Shown here one piece after another: positions 1 to 5,074 of a stretch of DNA of 5,074 nt. Below the pieces are notes generated by a model. It was given only the letters and a program-made list of their open reading frames with translations. It had not been told where the DNA came from and ran no database searches. Position numbers and translations under genes: made by a program. Source of the DNA: Ferrithrix thermotolerans DSM 19514 (GTDB lineage: Bacteria > Actinomycetota > Acidimicrobiia > Acidimicrobiales > Ilumatobacteraceae); assembly GCA_945878705.1 (NCBI GenBank), contig CAMCUE010000100.1:1-5074 (forward strand), given 5' to 3'. Each line of letters opens with the position of its first letter. Within the stretch, counting starts at the first letter, position 1.

Positions 1-556
1 GGCAAAAGGTCTTCACCTCAGCGATACGGGCAGGCAAGAAGCCGAAGAGGTTGCGCAACGGCTTAGCAAACTTAAGAATGTCTCTGCGATCTATGCCTCG
101 CCGTTAGAACGGGCACGCGAGACGGCGGCACCAACTGCCAAACTTCTGAATCAGAAAGTGATCATCGAAAAAGGTCTGCTCGAATGTGATTTTGGCGACT
201 GGACAGGCAAAGAACTCAGCAAGTTGATGAAGCTTCCTGAGTGGTCGACTGTTCAGCGGGCGCCGAGCACCTTTCGGTTTCCAAATGGTGAAAGTTTCAC
301 GCAGATGCAGACTCGCATGACATCAACACTTGATGCTCTGCGAGTCAAGCACAGTGGTGGCACCGTAATATGCTTCTCGCACGCCGACCCAATCAAAGCG
401 GCAGTCGCCCATGCCATGGGCACTCATCTTGATTTATTTCAACGCATCGTAATTAGCACATGCTCAGTGAGCGCTGTTTCGTATTCCGGTTTTGGGCCAG
501 TGGTGCTGACAGTTAATTCAACTGGTGGCGATTTGTCTGAATTGCGAATGTCATGA
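1..556 (+). CDS. Histidine phosphatase family protein, MSMEG_4193-like (5' partial)
   Basis: This is a member of the histidine phosphatase (phosphoglycerate mutase-like) superfamily, a group of cytosolic enzymes that use a phosphohistidine intermediate. The natural substrate of this subfamily is not known to me. The frame is open from base 2, giving 184 visible residues. The first in-frame GTG at 158 is an internal valine, not the start, because conserved sequence lies before it. Visible motifs are GLHLSDTG (3-10), SPLERARET (33-41), LLECDFGDWTGK (59-70, with the likely acid Glu61) and CFSHADPIK (124-132, with the second catalytic His127). The N-terminal RHG motif with the nucleophilic histidine should lie roughly 20-30 residues upstream, outside the window. 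The second His motif reads SHAD where SHGD is usual. The stop overlaps the next start as ATGA. The order phosphatase, DUF3090, SCO1664-type protein supports the MSMEG_4193 assignment (TIGR03848, from memory). Confidence 0.9.
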   Translation, partial: AKGLHLSDTGRQEAEEVAQRLSKLKNVSAIYASPLERARETAAPTAKLLNQKVIIEKGLLECDFGDWTGKELSKLMKLPEWSTVQRAPSTFRFPNGESFTQMQTRMTSTLDALRVKHSGGTVICFSHADPIKAAVAHAMGTHLDLFQRIVISTCSVSAVSYSGFGPVVLTVNSTGGDLSELRMS

Positions 557-1068
557 GTATGTATTTCGAGTTTGATTCAACCGACACATTCACAACAGGC
601 GCACTTGGTGAACCTGGTCAACGAACTTTTGTGTTGCAAGTGCGTGCCGATGGGCAACGAATCACAATAAAGTGTGAAAAAGAACAGGTTGCTGCAATGT
701 CGGAGTACTTGCGAAAACTTCTCGCGGATGCGCCAGATGTTTCACAGCGACCAATTGAAGATTCGATGCAACTATTAATGCCCGTTGAACCACAGTTCGT
801 GCTTGGCACCGTCGGCTTGGCATATGACTCAATCAGCGATCGTTTGGTTATTCAACTAGACGAAATAAACATCGTAAATGACGATGAGAACCCCGACGTA
901 GATCTCAGTTCGCAAGATGTTTCACGAATTCGCGCCAACATCACTCGCGGACAGGCTGCTGCATTTTGCGAACACGCCGATGAAGTCGTCGCGTCTGGTC
1001 GGCCAACTTGCATTTTCTGCGGTCGGCCAATAAACAAAGATGGCCACTTGTGTCCGCGAATGAATTAG
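553..1068 (+). CDS. DUF3090 family protein with C-terminal zinc-knuckle-like motif
   Basis: This is a 171-residue protein of the DUF3090 family (TIGR03847), found mainly in Actinobacteria; its function is unknown. The N-terminus (YFEFDSTDTF, then LGEPGQRTFVLQVRADGQ at about 18-35) and the block EKEQVAAMSEYLRKLL (43-58) are the family hallmarks. The C-terminus has Cys153-x2-Cys156, then His165-x-Cys167 in GHLCPRMN, which looks like a small metal-binding knuckle; metal binding is inferred. The region around 108-120 is acidic. There is no signal peptide or membrane segment, so it is probably cytosolic. The ATG at 553 overlaps the phosphatase stop as ATGA and has no clear Shine-Dalgarno sequence, which suggests coupled translation. 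An ATG two codons later is also possible. The protein stops directly after CPRMN, whereas relatives, as I recall, run a few residues further. Confidence 0.9.
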   Translation: MSMYFEFDSTDTFTTGALGEPGQRTFVLQVRADGQRITIKCEKEQVAAMSEYLRKLLADAPDVSQRPIEDSMQLLMPVEPQFVLGTVGLAYDSISDRLVIQLDEINIVNDDENPDVDLSSQDVSRIRANITRGQAAAFCEHADEVVASGRPTCIFCGRPINKDGHLCPRMN

Positions 1069-1769
1069 AAGGTTCTTCGACAACTCTGAGTCTTTTGCTA
1101 AAAGGCGAAATGACTATCGAAATGCGAATGCCATACAGCAGCAATGCGACATTTCTTGTTTCAATTAATGATCACCAAAATACTGTAAAGGCGATTTACA
1201 AACCAATGCGTGGAGAAAAACCACTTTGGGATTTCAATCCGGGTTTGCACCGCCGCGAAGTTGCTGCGTATCTTCTCTCTGAAGCAATCGGATTGAAGTT
1301 TGTTCCACCAACTATTTTGCGTGATGGACCACACGGCGAAGGCTCAGTGCAGTTGCTGATTGACGCCGACCCTGACGAACACTATTTTACAATTTTTGAA
1401 CAACGCCAAGATTTGCACGATCAGTTCAGAGCAATTTGCGCATTCGATATCGTTGCAAATAACACCGATCGAAAATCTGGCCATGTTTTAGTTGATAAAG
1501 ACTCTCGAGTTTGGGGTATCGATCATGGCTTGTGCTTTGCCCAGGATTTTAAGATTCGCACCGTAATTTGGGAGTTCGGTGGCGAGGCGATATCTAAAGA
1601 TTTGCTTGCCGCGATTACACCGCTTGTTTCAAGCGTGCCACTTGAAGTTGCAACTTTATTGACAGAGCAAGAAGTTGTAGCGATTGGAGAACGCGCTAAA
1701 TGGCTAATCGACGGGGCGGCGTTTCCAGTTGATCCGAGTGGTCGCCACTACCCGTGGCCTTTGGTTTAA
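1050..1769 (+). CDS. SCO1664 family kinase-fold (HipA/PI3K-PI4K-like) protein
   Basis: This is an uncharacterised actinobacterial protein of the SCO1664 family (TIGR03843), distantly like the HipA and phosphatidylinositol kinase fold. With the GTG start at 1050 it has 239 residues. YKPMRGEKPLWDF (50-62) would carry the nucleotide-binding lysine. FDIVANNTDRKSGH (132-145) resembles the HipA-type catalytic loop N-x-D-R. WGIDHG (155-160) takes the place of the metal-binding DFG. The family-typical DPDEHYF (107-113) and C-terminal HYPWPLV are present. Kinase activity is inferred, not shown. An ATG at 1008 would give 253 residues but overlaps the DUF3090 gene by 61 bases, right across its Cys/His motif. 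GTG 1050 leaves a 19-base overlap and about 14 residues before the conserved LLLKGE, so I prefer it; neither has a strong ribosome binding site. The last gene of the coupled trio, it converges on a minus-strand gene and shares the TTAA stop tetramer. Confidence 0.87.
   Translation: MSANELEGSSTTLSLLLKGEMTIEMRMPYSSNATFLVSINDHQNTVKAIYKPMRGEKPLWDFNPGLHRREVAAYLLSEAIGLKFVPPTILRDGPHGEGSVQLLIDADPDEHYFTIFEQRQDLHDQFRAICAFDIVANNTDRKSGHVLVDKDSRVWGIDHGLCFAQDFKIRTVIWEFGGEAISKDLLAAITPLVSSVPLEVATLLTEQEVVAIGERAKWLIDGAAFPVDPSGRHYPWPLV
1744..1758 (+). terminator. Possible weak hairpin terminator inside the end of the kinase-fold gene
   Basis: GCCAC and GTGGC form a perfect 5-bp stem around the loop TACCC. T-rich sequence follows (CTTTGGTTT, then TTTTTT at 1774-1779). 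The hairpin lies in the codons for the conserved C-terminal HYPWPLV. In the plus direction it could act as a weak intrinsic terminator. Read from the minus strand it has no T-tract. The stem is short, and its sequence is partly dictated by the protein, so this is only a candidate. Confidence 0.28.
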
Positions 1770-3223
1770 CTAGTTTTTTGCACAGCCAATTTTTCGGCAA
1801 GTACATCAGACACCGCATCTAAAACTCGTTGGGCGTAACTGCGGTGATCAACAAAAATATTTTCTCCAGAGTTGTCGGGCGATATTCTTCGTGGGTTGTC
1901 AAGAAAGTCAACCAGAAGCCGAGTTAACTGTTCTTCGTCTTCAGCTATAAACACACCCTTTGTTGTGTGCAGACCTTGCAGATGCTCGTAGCCAGTCAGA
2001 TTGCACCACTGCGAGCCGATCACTGCGTCTTTTTTGAAGGCTGGAACGATTACTGGTATTCCCCTTGCACGTGAGTCAACAATCGCCGAAGTTCCTTCAG
2101 ATACGACCACGAGGGCTGAATTAAGTAGTTCGCAATATTTGAAATACGCCGACGAGATAACTGAAAATGAAATTCCCTGGGCACGATGCGAGATGCCCGA
2201 TTTGATGTCTTGATCTAATTCAATCTTGCTTTGCGACTCAATAAAATTATTCATAAATTGCAAACTTTTTGAATCTGCAGTCGGGTACGGGCGCCAAATC
2301 ACTTGACCAGAAAAACTGTTAACGAGTGCATCGCTGCGAGTTAAAACTTTGCTGACACAGTTCAACCACGGTTCAGAACTCGAAGAATTTGAAGTGCTCC
2401 CGATTAAGACAAGGTTTTTTGCGCCGGCAGTTAACTCAGTTGACCGTTGCGCACCAACTTCAACGCTTCCAACTGGGATTACTGATTTTGCGGGCATCCC
2501 ATGCATTCGCGAACATACTTCAACAAGTTGCTGATTGTAAACCAGCATTCGAGTTGGTTTTTTTATCAGCGGGCTCTTGGATGAAGCGTTATCCCACTTC
2601 ACAGGAATCAACATCGTCGGAATTTGACTTTTTGACCCAGAATTAATTGCGGCCACTACAAAACCAGCCTGCCGTTGCATCAGAATCAAAATCGCGTCTG
2701 GTGATTCGGTAATTGCAATTTCGGCAAGATTGCAATCTGAGAATATTCTATTTGTCGCACGACGCGACCAAATCCAAAAAAATATTTTCAAGCCACGAAC
2801 AAATGAAGGAAACTCTTTTATCGTTCGGGATCGTATTTCGGAAAAGTTTTTAAAAATTGCCGCTGCACCCTGAATAGTCATCCAGTGGTCTGGTATCTGA
2901 AGTCCAATAAAATATTTATTTCGAGTGCGAGTTTGGTAGCCAGAAGCAAGTTTTCTAAACCTAAAAGTTGAAGCTTCTCCCAGTTGTGAGCCGGTACTTT
3001 TTGATTTTGAACCATATTTATATGGAACAACTTTCAGGAAACTATCTTTGAACTCACTTGGAAGATTCGCCCAGCGTTGGCTCTCAACCTCTGACTGCTG
3101 CAATGCCAGCAAAACGTCTGCAGATTCTGATAACTCTTTGAAAAATCCGTGAATTACGAACTGGTCAAGATGCGAGAGGTTTCCCGCGACAACAAGAATT
3201 TTATTTTTAACTACCATAGTCAT
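1766..3223 (-). CDS. Putative GT-B-fold glycosyltransferase-like protein
   Basis: This 485-residue protein is not one I can name. It looks like a GT-B-type glycosyltransferase or a CDP-glycerol transferase-like protein of surface glycan synthesis. A Rossmann-like start (KILVVAGNLSHLDQF, 8-22) resembles an N-terminal GT-B domain. The middle block, VKWDNASSK (208-216) followed by LVYNQQLVEVCSRMHGMP (227-244), resembles the linker of such enzymes. The C-terminal block VVSEGTSAIVDSRARGIPVIVP (373-394) resembles their nucleotide-sugar-binding domain. A short hydrophobic, Trp-rich patch (146-152) might touch the membrane; there is no signal peptide. A serine-rich stretch lies at 276-283. An in-frame TAA two codons upstream limits the start to the ATG at 3223 or the one at 3217; neither has a clear Shine-Dalgarno sequence. 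It lies 43 bases after etfA on the same strand, with no convincing terminator between, so it may be co-transcribed. The 5' half is visibly AT-rich. Substrate and acceptor are unknown. Confidence 0.72.
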   Translation of the reverse strand: MTMVVKNKILVVAGNLSHLDQFVIHGFFKELSESADVLLALQQSEVESQRWANLPSEFKDSFLKVVPYKYGSKSKSTGSQLGEASTFRFRKLASGYQTRTRNKYFIGLQIPDHWMTIQGAAAIFKNFSEIRSRTIKEFPSFVRGLKIFFWIWSRRATNRIFSDCNLAEIAITESPDAILILMQRQAGFVVAAINSGSKSQIPTMLIPVKWDNASSKSPLIKKPTRMLVYNQQLVEVCSRMHGMPAKSVIPVGSVEVGAQRSTELTAGAKNLVLIGSTSNSSSSEPWLNCVSKVLTRSDALVNSFSGQVIWRPYPTADSKSLQFMNNFIESQSKIELDQDIKSGISHRAQGISFSVISSAYFKYCELLNSALVVVSEGTSAIVDSRARGIPVIVPAFKKDAVIGSQWCNLTGYEHLQGLHTTKGVFIAEDEEQLTRLLVDFLDNPRRISPDNSGENIFVDHRSYAQRVLDAVSDVLAEKLAVQKTS

Positions 3224-3266
3224 AACTTATGTCAAGCAAGTCGGCGGTTACACCACGGCTCGTTTT

Positions 3267-4235
3267 TTATGAGCGGGCTTTGAGTGCTTCAATAAGTTTC
3301 GGCAAAACTTTATGGACATCACCAACGATGCCAAGATCTGCAATTCCGAAGATAGGAGCCTCTTTGTCTTTGTTGATTGCAATAATGCTCTTCGAGCCTT
3401 TCATCCCAACCATGTGTTGTGTTGCGCCAGATATTCCTGCGGCAATATAGACACTTGGCTTGACAACTTTTCCGGTTTGGCCAACTTGATATGAATATGG
3501 CACCCATCCAGCGTCAACGATCGCTCGTGATGCACCAGGCGCACCTTTAAGAAGTTTCGCAAGGTCTTCAATCAACGAATAGTTTGCGGCTTCGCCGAGA
3601 CCTCGACCACCTGAAACAACTATTGCTGCTTCATCAAGTTTTGGTCCTGTTGTTTGTTCGGCATGTGTCGCGACAACGCGTGCTCCACCTTGCGTACCCA
3701 AGTCGGGAACGACCACGGCAACTATTTCAGGCGCACCGCCCGATGCCGACTCTGCGACAAAACTTTTTGGGCGGAAAGAAACTAGGTGCGGTCCAGGTCC
3801 GCTGAATGCAGTTGCGACCAAGATGTTGCCTCCGAAAACTGGAGTCGTCGCCACAACACCATCGGTTGAATCAGCAAGATCAATGTTGTTTGTCAGCACT
3901 GTGCGGTTTAATTTGACCGATAACCGAGCCATCGTGTCGCGACCCTCATAATTTTGCGGGAACATAATTACATCTGGTGAATCTCCGCCGTCAATTATCA
4001 CTTTCATTGCAGCAGAAAGCGCGACACCTGGCAACTTGCCTGCGAGATCTCCCGTTGCGTAAACCTTTGTTGCTCCGTGCTCACCAAGTGACGCCGCAAA
4101 CCCACTTGCATCGCCACCAACAAATGCGGTGACCTTGCTTGAAAGTGATCTTGCTTTGGTTAGAAGTTCGAGTGTGCCAGTTGTTGCAGCACCGTTGGCG
4201 CCTTGTGCAAACACCCAGATGTTATTAATTGTCAT
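3267..4235 (-). CDS. etfA: Electron transfer flavoprotein subunit alpha
   Basis: EtfA (FixB) is the FAD-holding subunit of the soluble heterodimeric ETF. It takes electrons from acyl-CoA and related dehydrogenases and hands them on, normally to ETF:quinone oxidoreductase. At 322 residues it is full length. The N-terminal domain starts at [10 protein letters not shown] (6-15). The C-terminal FAD domain shows VVSGGRGLG (206-214), with the conserved Arg211. It then shows [21 protein letters not shown] (236-256) and the family signature [13 protein letters not shown] (262-274), followed by [13 protein letters not shown] (278-290) and [14 protein letters not shown] (294-307). All cofactor-contacting motifs look intact. 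The ATG at 4235 is fixed by a good ribosome binding site 8 bases upstream. The gene follows etfB after 29 bases, the usual operon order. The bifurcating type cannot be excluded by eye, but nothing nearby suggests it. Confidence 0.97.
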   Translation of the reverse strand: MTINNIWVFAQGANGAATTGTLELLTKARSLSSKVTAFVGGDASGFAASLGEHGATKVYATGDLAGKLPGVALSAAMKVIIDGGDSPDVIMFPQNYEGRDTMARLSVKLNRTVLTNNIDLADSTDGVVATTPVFGGNILVATAFSGPGPHLVSFRPKSFVAESASGGAPEIVAVVVPDLGTQGGARVVATHAEQTTGPKLDEAAIVVSGGRGLGEAANYSLIEDLAKLLKGAPGASRAIVDAGWVPYSYQVGQTGKVVKPSVYIAAGISGATQHMVGMKGSKSIIAINKDKEAPIFGIADLGIVGDVHKVLPKLIEALKARS

Positions 4236-4243
4236 AGTTTTTG

Positions 4244-4249
4244 CCTTCT
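4244..4249 (-). promoter_or_regulatory. Ribosome binding site of etfA
   Basis: AGAAGG, read on the minus strand, lies 8 bases before the etfA ATG in the short etfB-etfA gap. It is the clearest Shine-Dalgarno-like sequence in the window and supports the start at 4235. Confidence 0.75.
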
Positions 4250-4264
4250 ACTTGGGGATTTATT

Positions 4265-5041
4265 TCAGATCAACTTTAAATTTTCAAGGAACGCAACAAT
4301 CTTGCCGAACGCTTCGCCGTCATCTTCAATTACTTCTCCGGCTTTGCGTGCTTCTGCTTGCGTAACATTGACGATTTTCTGACCAGCGGCCGCCCAACCA
4401 GTTGGCGTGACAGCGAGATCGGAAGCGGTAACTACATCGAGCGGCTTCTTTTTGGCATCCATGATTCCTTTGAAACTTGGATACCTCGGCTCAACAACTC
4501 CAGCGGTCACACTGATAACTGCTGGCAGTGTGCACTCAACTTCGTCGTAACCAGATTCGCTTTGACGATCAACTTTCAAAACCGAACCTTCAATTTTTAC
4601 TTTTTTAGCAAAAGTTACTGAAGGCAAACCGAGCACTTCGGCAATTTGCTCTGGCACAGTGCCGGTATAACCATCAGAAGATTCGGTGCCGGTGATAATC
4701 AAATCTGCACCACCAAGTTTGGTTACTGAAGCGGCCAAAACTTTTGCCGTTGTGAGTGCATCTGAACCAGCGAGTGCTGGGTCACTAACAAGCAATCCTT
4801 TTGCTGCACCCATCGCCAATGCAGTTCGCATTCCGGATGTTTCACCATTTGGTGCCATCGAAATGATGTTTACTTCTCCACCACCAGCAGTTGCAACAAG
4901 TTGCAAAGCCATCTCGACGCCATAAGCATCAGACTCATCAAGAATTAATTTACCTTCACGCTTTAATGCATGTGTCGAAGCGTCTAACGCCCCTGGACTG
5001 GCTGGATCTGGAATTTGTTTTACGCACACGATGATATTCAT
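4265..5041 (-). CDS. etfB: Electron transfer flavoprotein subunit beta
   Basis: EtfB (FixA) pairs with EtfA; in housekeeping ETFs it binds AMP and carries the loop that docks to partner dehydrogenases. At 258 residues it is full length. Visible motifs are the N-terminal IIVCVKQIPDP (3-13), LDESDAYGVEMALQL (34-48) and the nucleotide-binding stretch GTESSDGYTGTVPEQIAEVLG (118-138). The EtfB signature region is VDRQSESGYDEVECTLPAVIS (157-177), followed by EPRYPSFKGIMDAKKKPL (184-201), which contains the conserved RYPS and AKKKP. The C-terminus, AGEVIEDDGEAFGKIVAFLENLKLI, resembles that of mycobacterial FixA as I remember it. The ATG at 5041 is fixed by an in-frame TAA two codons upstream. There is no clear Shine-Dalgarno sequence. 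The AT-rich TAAGAATATAAGTC just before the ATG might be a -10 region of a leaderless transcript, but any -35 would fall at the window edge. It is the first gene of the etfB-etfA unit. Confidence 0.97.
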   Translation of the reverse strand: MNIIVCVKQIPDPASPGALDASTHALKREGKLILDESDAYGVEMALQLVATAGGGEVNIISMAPNGETSGMRTALAMGAAKGLLVSDPALAGSDALTTAKVLAASVTKLGGADLIITGTESSDGYTGTVPEQIAEVLGLPSVTFAKKVKIEGSVLKVDRQSESGYDEVECTLPAVISVTAGVVEPRYPSFKGIMDAKKKPLDVVTASDLAVTPTGWAAAGQKIVNVTQAEARKAGEVIEDDGEAFGKIVAFLENLKLI

Positions 5042-5074
5042 GACTTATATTCTTACCGTTAATCCCACCCACAA

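Noticed and set aside
997..1030. Direct repeat GGTCGGCCAA at 997-1006 and 1021-1030
   Set aside because: Both copies are in the DUF3090 coding frame and encode the GRP of GRPTC and GRPIN around the CxxC motif, so the protein sequence explains them.
1008..1769. HipBA-type toxin-antitoxin system
   Set aside because: The kinase-fold protein has a HipA-like loop, but no small helix-turn-helix HipB-like gene is adjacent. The neighbours and motifs fit the SCO1664 family better.
1768..1775. Palindrome AACTAGTT followed by a T-run
   Set aside because: A gapless 8-base palindrome leaves no loop for a hairpin. It could extend the T-rich tail of the upstream hairpin, but is not a terminator by itself.
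2349..2646. Open frames on the plus strand opposite the glycosyltransferase-like gene, and similar antisense frames opposite etfA, etfB and DUF3090
   Set aside because: They show no recognisable motifs or start signals and lie wholly opposite genes with clear or plausible protein homology; they are frame shadows.
3230..3235. TTGACA (minus strand), a perfect -35-like hexamer just before the glycosyltransferase-like gene
   Set aside because: It lies only 6 bases before the ATG, so its -10 would fall well inside the coding sequence, and no suitable -10 is evident there.
3244..3280. Possible terminator hairpins between etfA and the glycosyltransferase-like gene
   Set aside because: The stems are only 4-5 bp, one with a wobble pair and one with a mismatched closing pair, and no T-tract follows on the minus strand.

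Overview
The window looks like a chromosomal segment from an actinobacterium of moderate GC content; by eye most of it is in the mid-40s percent, lower than typical soil actinomycetes. The evidence is the first three genes. They match, in order, three protein families that travel together in Actinobacteria: an MSMEG_4193-type histidine phosphatase, a DUF3090 protein and an SCO1664-type kinase-fold protein. A planktonic low-GC lineage, such as Nanopelagicales or an acidimicrobial group, would fit, but the sequence alone does not settle the clade.

Plus strand, 1-1769: the phosphatase (cut off at its 5' end by the window edge), the DUF3090 protein and the kinase-fold protein form a tight unit. 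The first pair overlaps by ATGA. The second pair overlaps by about 19 bases with the preferred GTG start, or 61 bases with the upstream ATG. This suggests translational coupling. As I recall, the same trio sits near the mycothiol gene mshC in mycobacteria, but mshC does not follow here.

Minus strand, 5041 down to 1766: etfB, etfA and a large GT-B-like putative glycosyltransferase lie head to tail with gaps of 29 and 43 bases. EtfB and EtfA make the heterodimeric electron transfer flavoprotein, which takes electrons from acyl-CoA and related dehydrogenases and passes them toward the quinone pool. The glycosyltransferase-like gene is more AT-rich in places and has no obvious functional link to the ETF, so it may be an accessory insertion between two conserved blocks.

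The two groups converge at 1766-1769, where one TTAA tetramer carries both stop codons. There is therefore no intergenic space for a conventional terminator, and the only hairpin near the junction lies inside the kinase-fold coding sequence. No stretch of 300 bases lacks a gene. I saw no RNA genes, CRISPR arrays, insertion sequences or attachment sites. The most interesting item is the uncharacterised phosphatase, zinc-knuckle protein and kinase-fold trio; I found no wholly new system.
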